Below are positions 54,880-62,597 of a DNA stretch of 64,000 bases, in pieces. Source of the stretch: JBARKJ01 sp963698885 (GTDB lineage Bacteria; Nitrospirota; JACRHJ01). A program made the translations under genes and the position numbers. Positions within the stretch are counted from its first letter, which is position 1. Each line of letters starts with the position of its first letter. The stretch is taken from contig CAVOSJ010000006.1 in NCBI GenBank assembly GCA_963698885.1, forward strand, positions 62,001 through 126,000, written 5' to 3'. Below the pieces are notes generated by a model. The model saw nothing but the letters and a program-made list of their open reading frames with translations. It did not search any database and was not told the DNA's origin.

Positions 54880-54972
54880 AAACCGTTACTTTTCTTTCGA
54901 GAAAGAAAAGGTAACCAAAAGAAAGCTGGACAGTTTAAAAGTTTTTGGCTCCACCTTTTTCCAAAAAGGTGG
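54880..54972 (+). repeat. Dispersed palindromic repeat, copy F (full length)
   Basis: AACCGTTACTTTTCTTTC / GAAAGAAAAGGTAAC, then CAAAAGAAAGCTGG, AAAAGTTTTTGGC and second hairpin CCACCTTTTT / AAAAAGGTGG. The second stem differs from the other copies by paired changes on both arms. Confidence 0.85.
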
Positions 54973-54987
54973 ACAAAGGTCTTGCAA

Positions 54988-55022
54988 TAAAAAAGCCCGG
55001 CGCAAAGTGCACCGGGCTAATA
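54988..55022 (-). terminator. Terminator of the NrfD operon
   Basis: On the minus strand AGCCCGGTGCA-CTT-TGCGCCGGGCT followed by TTTTTTATTG. About 80 bases beyond the NrfD stop. Confidence 0.85.
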
Positions 55023-55102
55023 TTTTATTTTAATTACGGGAGGATTGCAAGATGCATCTCGCTCCCCCCTGTACCTGCCTACATATCTCTAACGCGTCCC
55101 GC

Positions 55103-56386
55103 TTAGTCCGACTCTTTCTCCGCTATGAAGACAGGCATGAACTTGTTGAATATGTAGAACAGGATGAATGGCGTAGCCGCGACGCATAGCACACCGCCCA
55201 GGCCCTCCTTGAACGTCTCCAGGTTATGCGGGATTACCGGGAAGTGGTAGTCCATGAAACCGTGGAATGTAAGCGAGAACGCCTGGCCGCCGATGACGAC
55301 GTTCCACCTCATCATGAACACCCCGAACAGGACCAGTATCGAGATTAAGAAGGTCCGCCTGACCGTGATGCCGGGAAGCAGCAGAAGGACGAACGGGATC
55401 AGGTTCCCGATGCCGTACTGGAGGATGAATATTTTATAGAAGTCCCTCTGGTAGATAACCTGGCGAAGCACGTCCCAGGACTTCATGGCCGTGTATCCCC
55501 GGAAGATCAAGTCCAGAAGCTCAAGGCTTATGGCGGCGATCATGAAGTAAAGCAGCGCCTTCGTGGCAAGCTTCACCTCCTGGTCCTCCACGCCCTTTAT
55601 ATGCTCTTCATCCTGAAAGCCGTAGTGAAGACGGCTGTTTCTCTTGATCTTTGCATAGCTGTTTGCGCATTTCCATGACGACGATATAGACCAGCAGGCA
55701 GAGCGCGATGCCGGAGACGATGGCGGACATTATGAATATGACCGGCATCAGCGGCGTCATCCACAGCGCGTTTGCCTTGACCGAGCCGAAGATAAATCCG
55801 GCATAGCCGTGCAGGAAGCAGGCGACTGGTATGCCTATCCCCGCCAGGACGCCCATCGCTTTATGGTCTCTGGCCACGCCTGTTCGCTGATGTCCCACAC
55901 CCCGAGGGTGAGGACGCTGAAGATCATCTGGCGGATGCCGTCCACGGCGGATTTATCCGGCTTGTTCTTGAGCGCCTGGGCAGTCTCCACGAAATATTTC
56001 CTGTAGACGAAGTAAAGCTCGCAGGCCACTATGGTGGCGTAGGTCGAGAACACTATTCCAAATGCCGCGATGGCGGAGGTGAAATGCGGCGTCATCATGA
56101 CCTCTATGCCCCGAAACGGCTGCTGGAGGTGCAGAAGGAGCGGCATCATCGCCACCGGCAGGAGCGCGAAAGAAAAGACAAGCGCGAAGCGGGCTATCTC
56201 CTTCAGCTGTTTTATGCCGAAGACGTGATACAGCGAAGAAAGCACGAACGCACCCGCCACAAGGCCGGTCATGTACGGGTACATGACAATCTGGATGGCC
56301 CAGTATATGTATTCGTTCGGCAGGACGAAGAATTCCTTGGTCGTCCAGGCCTGGCCGTGCACCAGCATGTGTGCATGTTCTAACAT
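55103..56386 (-). CDS. nrfD: NrfD/PsrC-family membrane subunit (two frameshifts)
   Basis: Large NrfD-type protein, about 425 residues and nine or ten spans, of the HmcC/DsrP class. N-terminal piece: EYIYWAIQIVMYPYMTGLVAGAFV, LLPVAMMPLLLHLQQPFRGIEVMMTPHFTSAIAAFG. A shift near 55890 continues ARDHKAMGVLAGIGIPVACFLHGYAGFIFG, another near 55660 leads to KRNSRLHYGFQDEEHIKGVED and the last spans (LLYFMIAAISLELLDLIF, FYKIFILQYGIGNLIPFVLLL). Last gene of an operon with a four-heme cytochrome and a ferredoxin; it likely exchanges electrons with the quinone pool. No catalytic subunit is nearby. Confidence 0.88.
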
Positions 56387-56387
56387 C

Positions 56388-57161
56388 TTAGCAAACCTCC
56401 TTGCTTAAGCCTATATAGAATGCCTGAGGCTTTGTGCCGTATTCGCTTTTCAGGACGCCGACGCGCTGCTCCATTATGGCCTTCGTCACCGGGTCGTTGG
56501 GGTCTTTCAAGTTGCCTATCTGCCTGGCCCCGAACGGGCAGGCGCCGACGCAGGCGGTCTTCATGCCGTTGCTGATGCGGTGATAGCAGAAATTGCATTT
56601 GTCCGCGACATGGTACTTCGGATGGAAGAAACGCGCGCCGTACGGGCAGCCCATTACGCAGTAGCCGCAGCCGATGCACCATGTCCTGTCGATCAGCACC
56701 GGGCCGTCCGGCGTTTTATAGGTAGCCCCGACGGGGCAGACCTGTACGCAGGGCGGGTTGTCGCACTGGTTGCAGAGCTTCGGCACGAAGAATGCCTTGG
56801 TTATATCCTCTGGCTTGGGGGACACCGGTCCCGCCTCTCCCTGGTCAAAGATCTGGGAGGTGAAGCCGTCCCTCGCCCCTTTCGGGGAGTCGGCCAGCAT
56901 CTTCCCGTCCTTCGTGACGACGTAGCGTTCCACCCAGGTGCGGGTAACGTCGGCCTCATAGGGTATTTCGTTTTCCGCCTTGCACGCCTTGACGCACATG
57001 CCGCAGCCGACGCATTTAGTCGTGTCCACGAGGAAGACCCACTGGAGGTTCGGATTCTCGGCAAAGACCTTCTTGGGGTTTACAAGCTCCAGGGCCGCCA
57101 TGGGTACGGCCGCGCCGGCCACCGCGATTATCGTGCTCTTTATAAAGTCTCTTCTTTCCAT
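56388..57161 (-). CDS. Tat-exported ferredoxin subunit (HmcB/DsrO/NrfC type)
   Basis: A 257-residue iron-sulfur protein with a Tat signal (ERRDFIKSTIIAVAGAAVPMAAL). Four cysteine sets: CVGCGMCVKACKAEN, CNQCDNPPCVQVCP, CIGCGYCVMGCPYGARFFHP and CNFCYHRISNGMKTACVGACPFGA, so four [4Fe-4S] clusters. It is periplasmic, between the cytochrome and NrfD. Its start overlaps the cytochrome stop (TAATG). Unlike the ferredoxin at 39482, it carries its own export signal, consistent with the absence of a Tat-exported catalytic partner. Confidence 0.93.
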   Translation of the reverse strand: MERRDFIKSTIIAVAGAAVPMAALELVNPKKVFAENPNLQWVFLVDTTKCVGCGMCVKACKAENEIPYEADVTRTWVERYVVTKDGKMLADSPKGARDGFTSQIFDQGEAGPVSPKPEDITKAFFVPKLCNQCDNPPCVQVCPVGATYKTPDGPVLIDRTWCIGCGYCVMGCPYGARFFHPKYHVADKCNFCYHRISNGMKTACVGACPFGARQIGNLKDPNDPVTKAIMEQRVGVLKSEYGTKPQAFYIGLSKEVC

Positions 57162-57640
57162 TATTTCATTCCCTCCAGGCTGACATTATGAGGGTTGTGG
57201 CAACTCACGCACTCAATGCCGGGGTTGTGCCCGAATGGATCTATGCCCGGTATGACGCTCCTTCCGTTCGTTGGGTAAGGGAGGTTCGCATGACACCGAA
57301 GACAGAGCTCCCGGCGCCTGTCTATCTGAAGCTTGGGCGGGTTGTCCGGGTGGTCCTGCGCCGGGCCGTGGCAGTCTTCACACGGGATCATCTTGTGCGG
57401 CGAGTTCATGAGGCTTTTTACCTTATCCTCGTGACAGCCCTTGCAGTACTCGTTGCCGTCGAACTTGTAACTGGCCTTCATGGCCTTCCATTCCTTTTCG
57501 TTACCCAGGCGATGAAAGCCGTACATATAGCCCTGGTCCTGTGCCCCGAAATCCTTCGGGACATAGAAATGCCTGAAGACCAGTATCAGGGCCACCAGAA
57601 CAATCACTACCTGGAGAGGTCGCCACACATGATTTTTCAA
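57161..57640 (-). CDS. Four-heme membrane-anchored cytochrome c
   Basis: A 159-residue protein with an N-terminal anchor (PLQVVIVLVALILVF) and four CXXCH motifs: YCKGCHEDKV, PCEDCHGPAQDHP, LCLRCHANLPYP and ECVSCHNPHNV. First gene of the cytochrome - ferredoxin - NrfD operon, coupled to the ferredoxin by TAATG. The set resembles electron-transfer modules of the Hmc/Nrf type. The operon promoter and a possible FNR-type site lie just upstream. Confidence 0.9.
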   Translation of the reverse strand: MKNHVWRPLQVVIVLVALILVFRHFYVPKDFGAQDQGYMYGFHRLGNEKEWKAMKASYKFDGNEYCKGCHEDKVKSLMNSPHKMIPCEDCHGPAQDHPDNPPKLQIDRRRELCLRCHANLPYPTNGRSVIPGIDPFGHNPGIECVSCHNPHNVSLEGMK

Positions 57641-57698
57641 TTCCTGCGCTCCTTGCTTAAACGGTTAATTAAACCCCGCCCCGTATTAATAAATACCC

Positions 57699-57728
57699 AT
57701 TTTATGAGTATTACTAAATTAATGTCAA
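57699..57728 (-). promoter_or_regulatory. Candidate sigma-70 promoter of the cytochrome - ferredoxin - NrfD operon
   Basis: Minus strand TTGACA (57723-57728), 18-base spacer, TAAAAT (57699-57704), about 60 bases before the cytochrome start. Confidence 0.6.
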
Positions 57729-57816
57729 TTATTTAAATTTATTTTTAAGCGAAGTGATGATGAACAAATCGGAAAACAAAGTCAAGGCAAAAATCAACTG
57801 TTGCGGATTTTTTTTA

Positions 57817-57830
57817 TTGATTTATAACAA
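57817..57830. promoter_or_regulatory. Candidate FNR/CRP-family operator
   Basis: TTGATTTATAACAA differs from the FNR palindrome TTGAT-N4-ATCAA by one base. It lies about 90 bases upstream of the promoter at 57699-57728, in an AT-rich stretch where chance matches are easier. Confidence 0.35.
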
Positions 57831-57855
57831 TAATTAATTGCTAAGCCCCGTCTTA

Positions 57856-58362
57856 TCAGCCCCCTTCTATTGGACCGCCTTCTATCCAGAGGGTCAGGTT
57901 CGCGAACTCCTTCAGGTAATAGCGGCTCTTCTCCAGGATGTCGTAATGCTCCTGCTCTTCCTGCGCCATGCGTAAAAACATGGACTGCACCGCGGGGTTT
58001 TCCGCGTCCTGGGCCGCGCTTTTATACAGCTGATAGCTCTCGGTCTCCTTCTCCATTCCTAAAGTAAGGGCCTCTATATCGTCCGCCGAGGGGGCGACGT
58101 GTTCGCCTACATGCTCCTTCATATCCGCAAATACCGATTTCAGCTTCTCTTTCGGCAGCGGGATATCGAGGTCGGCCGTCACGGGCAGGATATTTTTTTT
58201 AAGACGCTCCAGCAGGGCTTTGTGGTGCACCTCATACTCGGCCAGGGAGGAAAACATGGCCTTTCCGAGTTTATCCTTCGTCCGGCTTTCGGCCTCTTTA
58301 TAAAAATTGTAACCGTCCTCCTCCATCTTTATGGCATTGTCCAGCATCTCCTGGGTCTTCAT
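57856..58362 (-). CDS. Ferritin-like/rubrerythrin-family di-iron protein
   Basis: A 168-residue four-helix-bundle protein without a rubredoxin tail. Di-iron ligands are suggested by IKMEEDGYNFYKEAES, LAEYEVHHKALLERL, GMEKETESYQLYKSA and MAQEEQEHYDILEKS (two ExxH motifs plus partner Glu residues). Such proteins handle peroxide or iron in anaerobes. Strong AGGAGG before the start. It is the only visible oxidative-stress gene in the window and sits between two cytochrome loci. Confidence 0.88.
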   Translation of the reverse strand: MKTQEMLDNAIKMEEDGYNFYKEAESRTKDKLGKAMFSSLAEYEVHHKALLERLKKNILPVTADLDIPLPKEKLKSVFADMKEHVGEHVAPSADDIEALTLGMEKETESYQLYKSAAQDAENPAVQSMFLRMAQEEQEHYDILEKSRYYLKEFANLTLWIEGGPIEGG

Positions 58363-58522
58363 CGATTATTCCTCCTGTTAAGGACGCGGCTTTTTCTTTT
58401 TTTAATGATTCAATTTATCAAATCATTACAATTTTACCATAATTATTAAATTCTGGCGGGTCAATTTGATTCACGGCCAAAATTAAGCTTAAAAACCGTC
58501 AGGCGGCGGATAGGAATTTTTC

Positions 58523-58552
58523 TTGACAAATAAATAAACTTTGTGCTATTTT
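58523..58552 (+). promoter_or_regulatory. Sigma-70 promoter of hemL
   Basis: TTGACA (58523-58528), 18-base spacer ending TGC, then TATTTT (58547-58552), an extended -10 layout. About 80 bases before the hemL start. Confidence 0.65.
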
Positions 58553-58631
58553 CCAGCGTGTAAGTGCTTCTTATACCTTACAAAATCCGTTATGATTCTA
58601 CGTTAGTCCGAAGAATTCTCAGGAGTGGGTT

Positions 58632-59918
58632 GTGCGGAATACAAAGTCGTTGGCCCTTTTCAAGCAGGCCAGGAAATTAATACCCGGAGGGGTGAACTCG
58701 CCGGTAAGAGCGTTCAAGAGCGTTGGGACGGACCCGTTTTTCGTCGAACACGCCAAGGGCTCAAAGATATTCGACGTCGACGGCAATTCTTACATAGATT
58801 ACGTCCTGTCGTGGGGCCCGATGATCCTGGGCCACGCGCACCCTGCCGTGGTGAAGGCCTTAAAAAGCGCCGTCTCTCGCGGTACGAGCTACGGCGCCCC
58901 CACCGGTCTTGAAGTAACTCTCGCCAAGATGGTAACGGATGCGGTGAAGTCCATCGAGATGGTCCGGATGGTAAGCTCCGGGACCGAAGCCACTATGTCC
59001 GCTATCAGGCTGGCGCGGGGTTTCACGGGCCGGGATAAAATAATAAAATTCGACGGCGGCTATCACGGACACGCGGACAGCCTTCTGGTAAAGGCCGGAA
59101 GCGGCGCGGCTACCTTCGGACTGCCCGACTCTCCCGGCGTGCCCGCCGCCCTGGCGGGAATGACGATAACCTGCCCATACAACGACCTCGGTGCGGTTAA
59201 AAAAATATTCGAAAAAGACGGAAAAAACATCGCCTGCGTGATAGTCGAGCCGGTGGCGGGAAACATGGGCTGCGTACCGCCTGTGGATGAGTTCCTCCCG
59301 GGCCTGCGAGAACTGTGCGACAAGCACGGCGCGCTCCTTATCCTTGACGAAGTAATGACCGGGTTCCGTGTCGCCTACGGCGGCGCGCAATCGATTTACA
59401 AGATAAAGCCGGACTTAACCTGCCTCGGGAAGGTAATCGGCGGCGGTCTGCCCGTCGGCGCATACGGCGGCAGGGCGGACATAATGGGTCAGATTTCTCC
59501 TTCGATGGACCCGGTTTACCAGGCCGGTACTCTCTCCGGAAACCCGCTCGCGATGACGGCGGGGATCGAGACCCTGAAGCTCCTCAAACAGCCTGGGGTC
59601 TATAAGGAACTGGAAAAGAAGAGCGCGATGTTGACGGACTTGCTGAAAGAGGAATTTAAAGGCGCGGGGGTCGAGGCGAGCTTCAACCGCGTGGGCTCCA
59701 TGTTCACCGTGTTCTTTACTGGCAAGAAGGTGGAGAATTACGCGGATGCCAAGACCTCCGATACGGTCAGGTTCTCGAAGTTTTTCAGGGGAATGTTATC
59801 GGGCGGCGTGAACCTCGCGCCGTCCCAGTTCGAGGCGGCGTTCATGTCTCTTGCGCACAGCGACACGGATATCAGGAAGACGGCGAGGGCGGCAGCGGCT
59901 GCCCTGACAAACATTTAA
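58632..59918 (+). CDS. hemL: Glutamate-1-semialdehyde 2,1-aminomutase
   Basis: A PLP enzyme forming 5-aminolevulinate from glutamate-1-semialdehyde, second step of the C5 heme pathway. It starts at GTG 58632 after AGGAG. Family features across 428 residues: LIPGGVNSPVRAFKSVG, YVLSWGPMILGHAHPAVV, VSSGTEATMSAIRLARG, GGYHGHADSLLVKAGSG, EPVAGNMGCVPP, LILDEVMTGFRVAYGG and the PLP Lys in LTCLGKVIGGGLPVG. Intact. It lies 31 bases ahead of an 11-heme cytochrome on the same strand, probably co-transcribed, which ties heme supply to cytochrome production. Confidence 0.96.
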   Translation: MRNTKSLALFKQARKLIPGGVNSPVRAFKSVGTDPFFVEHAKGSKIFDVDGNSYIDYVLSWGPMILGHAHPAVVKALKSAVSRGTSYGAPTGLEVTLAKMVTDAVKSIEMVRMVSSGTEATMSAIRLARGFTGRDKIIKFDGGYHGHADSLLVKAGSGAATFGLPDSPGVPAALAGMTITCPYNDLGAVKKIFEKDGKNIACVIVEPVAGNMGCVPPVDEFLPGLRELCDKHGALLILDEVMTGFRVAYGGAQSIYKIKPDLTCLGKVIGGGLPVGAYGGRADIMGQISPSMDPVYQAGTLSGNPLAMTAGIETLKLLKQPGVYKELEKKSAMLTDLLKEEFKGAGVEASFNRVGSMFTVFFTGKKVENYADAKTSDTVRFSKFFRGMLSGGVNLAPSQFEAAFMSLAHSDTDIRKTARAAAAALTNI

Positions 59919-59949
59919 TAATGCGAAAACAACCGGGGAGGGAAGGTCG

Positions 59950-60924
59950 ATGTTCAAGGCTTTCAAGGAAGGGCTGACCATTAAAGCAATCGTTGCTTTA
60001 GCGGCGGTATTGCTGATTTTTTTATCCGTCGGCGGATACGGGGCGTACCGGCTCTGGGACTACAAGGAGAATAACCCCAGCTTCTGCACGGGCTGCCATC
60101 TTATGTCCGAGGCGTTTCATAAGTGGTCCGTATCGGAGCATAAGGGCGTAAACTGCCATGAATGCCACCACCTGACCCTCATGGAGCAGAACCAGCTCAT
60201 GGTATCCCTGGTGCTCCACAACCCCAAGGTGGTCCCGGCGAGGCACGGCAAAGTTATCGTGCCCTGGGAATACTGCGTGAAATGCCATTGGGAAACGGAC
60301 CCCAAGTATCCCAATGCCCCCAAGATAAGCGATTCCCCCGTGCATGCCAAGCACTTCTTCGCCGAGAAGCTCGAATGCTCGGGCTGCCACGGCTATAGAC
60401 TGCACCAGTTCACGGTGGAACCGCGGTTCTGCGTGAAATGCCATCCGAACAACGCCGAGGTACATGGCATGGAAGGCATGGCGTGCCTCGCCTGCCATAC
60501 CGATAAAACCGTCAGCTTGAAGCCCAACCGCGACAAATGTCTCACCTGCCACGGAAGCGCCGAGCAGAGGGCGATAATCGCCGCGGAACCCAAGACGGTG
60601 GATACCAGGCACTTCACGGCTACGGCGGACGAGATAGCCATTGCTTCGAAGCTCACCACCTTCCCCAAGGACGGCGCGATGAAGTTCGACTGCAACATGT
60701 GCCATAAGCCGCACGGCAAGCTGAAGTTGTCAGTTCCGACGGACTGTATCCCCTGCCACAGGAACATAATGACAACCGGCAAACATGCCGCGCACCTCGG
60801 GATGGGGCTTAAGTGCCTCGACTGTCACAAGCCGCACCTCTGGAAGGTGACGAAGGAGATGGGCAAGTCCGACAAGTGCACGAAATGCCACGGGCCTGTT
60901 GACCCGGCGAACTTCCTGCTGTAA
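59950..60924 (+). CDS. Membrane-anchored 11-heme cytochrome c, NapC/NirT-like
   Basis: A 324-residue protein with an anchor (about residues 12-34, AIVALAAVLLIFLSVGGYGAY) and eleven CXXCH motifs in the same order as its paralogue at 37157-38080: FCTGCHLMSEAFHKW, NCHECHHLTLMEQNQLMV, YCVKCHWE, ECSGCHGY, FCVKCHPN, ACLACHTD, KCLTCHGS, DCNMCHKPHG, DCIPCHRN, KCLDCHKPHLW, KCTKCHGP. It likely carries electrons from the quinone pool into the periplasm. Start after GGGGAGG; hemL precedes and a hairpin terminator follows. Confidence 0.9.
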   Translation: MFKAFKEGLTIKAIVALAAVLLIFLSVGGYGAYRLWDYKENNPSFCTGCHLMSEAFHKWSVSEHKGVNCHECHHLTLMEQNQLMVSLVLHNPKVVPARHGKVIVPWEYCVKCHWETDPKYPNAPKISDSPVHAKHFFAEKLECSGCHGYRLHQFTVEPRFCVKCHPNNAEVHGMEGMACLACHTDKTVSLKPNRDKCLTCHGSAEQRAIIAAEPKTVDTRHFTATADEIAIASKLTTFPKDGAMKFDCNMCHKPHGKLKLSVPTDCIPCHRNIMTTGKHAAHLGMGLKCLDCHKPHLWKVTKEMGKSDKCTKCHGPVDPANFLL

Positions 60925-60974
60925 TAAGGGAGCGTGTTTTAATCGTCTTCAGGCGTATTGCAAACTAAACAGGG

Positions 60975-61008
60975 GGGCCCATCCGGTTATCCGGGTGGGT
61001 CCTTGATT
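60975..61008 (+). terminator. Terminator between the cytochrome and atpZ
   Basis: GGGCCCATCCGG-TTAT-CCGGGTGGGTCC followed by TTGATTTT, 50 bases after the cytochrome stop and directly before the atpZ start. Confidence 0.75.
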
Positions 61009-61011
61009 TTC

Positions 61012-61302
61012 ATGGAAGACAAAGACAAAGAGTTCTGGCGCAATATGTATCAGCTGGCCGCGATGGGTATAAACCTCGTGGCCGCCACCTTCATAGGTCT
61101 TTTCATGGGGTGGGCGATAGATAACTGGCTGACTCCGAAACTGAACTGGCATACCTCGCCGTGGTTCACCCTGGTCTTCCTGCTTTTCGGGATAATCGCG
61201 GGATTCAGGAATATGTTCAGCATGGCAAAGAAGACGGACGTTCCCGACGATCCGAGCCAGGAAAAGGGCAATTTTCGGGATAAGGACAGCGACCATTTTT
61301 AG
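61012..61302 (+). CDS. atpZ: AtpZ/AtpI-family small ATP-synthase membrane protein
   Basis: I place the start at ATG 61012 (EDKDKEFWRNMYQLAAMGINLVA); the frame is open upstream but covers a terminator hairpin. About 96 residues with two membrane spans and the typical FIGLFMGWAIDNWL and LLFGIIAGFRNMFSM. Family members are accessory proteins of F-type ATP synthase, linked to magnesium uptake or rotor assembly. Ribosome site is weak. It lies 7 bases before the AtpI-like gene. The usual atpB and atpE do not follow. Confidence 0.85.
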   Translation: MEDKDKEFWRNMYQLAAMGINLVAATFIGLFMGWAIDNWLTPKLNWHTSPWFTLVFLLFGIIAGFRNMFSMAKKTDVPDDPSQEKGNFRDKDSDHF

Positions 61303-61308
61303 GGCAAT

Positions 61309-61719
61309 ATGATAGCAACGAATAAAAAACACCTGATAAAGGTAGCGACGTGGGGCGGCGGACTCTCGGTAGTCTTCGCCGCGTTAAGCCTTATCAAGTT
61401 TCCGCCCATAGTCGCCGCCAGCATCCTTACCGGCGCCGTCTTGTCCATCTTCAATGTCTACTCGATCGTGACGATGGTGGAGGCCCTGGCCGGCGCGGCG
61501 ATGTCCGATAAATCCGCCGGACGTGCCGCAAAAGCGCTTTCCACCCTCCTGCACCTCGTAAAATTCCTGATTTTGCTTGCCCTGCTGTTCCTACTTGTGG
61601 TATATAAGTTAACGAATCTATTTGCATTGGCGTTTGGCTTTACCGTCGTCCTCTTCGCAAACTTAAGCGCGGGACTTTCCGGGCTTAAGGAAGGCGGCCA
61701 AAGCGGCACCCGGCAGTAG
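61309..61719 (+). CDS. atpI: ATP synthase subunit I (AtpI-like)
   Basis: A 136-residue protein with four spans: VATWGGGLSVVFAALSLI, IVAASILTGAVLSIFNVYSIV, LLHLVKFLILLALLFLLVVY and LFALAFGFTVVLFANLSAGL. This is the AtpI pattern, an assembly factor for the c-ring, normally followed by atpB and atpE. Here a nuclease gene follows after 90 bases flanked by a 13-bp direct repeat that includes the stop region. Either the operon is naturally split or a deletion occurred. Confidence 0.8.
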   Translation: MIATNKKHLIKVATWGGGLSVVFAALSLIKFPPIVAASILTGAVLSIFNVYSIVTMVEALAGAAMSDKSAGRAAKALSTLLHLVKFLILLALLFLLVVYKLTNLFALAFGFTVVLFANLSAGLSGLKEGGQSGTRQ

Positions 61720-61800
61720 TTCAGACGCTGTGCTTGAAGACGGTTCGTTTGTCGCGCATTAAACGGCCCCGGTCGCATGTAGTTTGGCCCGGCAGTAGTT
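61709..61800 (+). repeat. 13-bp direct repeat flanking the atpI - yprB junction
   Basis: CCCGGCAGTAGTT at 61709-61721 (covering the atpI stop) and again at 61788-61800, just ahead of the nuclease gene. Confidence 0.6.
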
Positions 61801-61808
61801 AAAGCCTA

Positions 61809-62597
61809 ATGTTAAGCAGCACATTCTCCATATTCCCCGGTATCGGCCCCCGCCTTGAGAGATATCTCTGGCGGACCGGCGTCCTCACCTGGGAAGACTT
61901 CCTCTCCTCCGATAAAATCGCTGGATTTTCCTGTCAGAGAAAGACCTTGCTGGACGGCTACGTCCTGGACGCCTTATGCGCCTTACGGGCTGGAAATATC
62001 CTGTATTTTCAGCCGCTTTTAGGTCCCGGCGGTCTCTGGCGGCTCTGGGACCTGCTTGGCGAAGACGCCCTGTGCATGGACATAGAGACGGACGGCAAAA
62101 ACGCCGAGTCGGGCGAGGTCACGGTAGTCGGTTTTTATTCGAACGGCGAGTACCGGCCGTACGTCCTGGGCAGGAACTTGAACCGGGACGACATCCAGCG
62201 GGAGATCGAGGACGCGAAACTTCTCGTAACCTTTGCGGGCAGTACCTTCGATATCCCTTATCTGAAGGCGTTTTATCCGGGGCTTCGGGTGGACGTGCCG
62301 CATCTGGACCTCTGCCCGGCCGGGCACAAAGCCGGGCTGAAGGGCGGCCTCAAAAAGGTGGAGAAGCTGGTGGGGATCGCCCGCCCGGACGAGGTGGAAG
62401 GCTTAGGCGGCTATCAGGCCGTCCTGCTCTGGCAGGCGCATATGCGCGGCAGGGAAGGGGCGCTTGAAACACTCGTCGCCTACAACCGCGAGGATACCGA
62501 GAACCTCCACACCCTTGCCTCGAAAATTTACGACATGCTTTTCTCAGTTTCGGGGCTTCCCGGGTTCGCGCCCGGCGCCCTGGTCAAATCCCTCTAA
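61809..62597 (+). CDS. YprB-type RNase H-like exonuclease domain protein
   Basis: A 262-residue protein of the DnaQ/DEDD superfamily, YprB branch. After an N-terminal helical segment (FSIFPGIGPRLERYLWRTGVLTWEDF) comes motif I (LCMDIETDG), then VTVVGFYSNGEYRPYV, motif II (LLVTFAGSTFDIPYLKAFYP) and the C-terminal NREDTENLHTL (motif III). Predicted 3'-5' nuclease; target unknown. The stop overlaps the next start (TAATG). Confidence 0.85.
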   Translation: MLSSTFSIFPGIGPRLERYLWRTGVLTWEDFLSSDKIAGFSCQRKTLLDGYVLDALCALRAGNILYFQPLLGPGGLWRLWDLLGEDALCMDIETDGKNAESGEVTVVGFYSNGEYRPYVLGRNLNRDDIQREIEDAKLLVTFAGSTFDIPYLKAFYPGLRVDVPHLDLCPAGHKAGLKGGLKKVEKLVGIARPDEVEGLGGYQAVLLWQAHMRGREGALETLVAYNREDTENLHTLASKIYDMLFSVSGLPGFAPGALVKSL

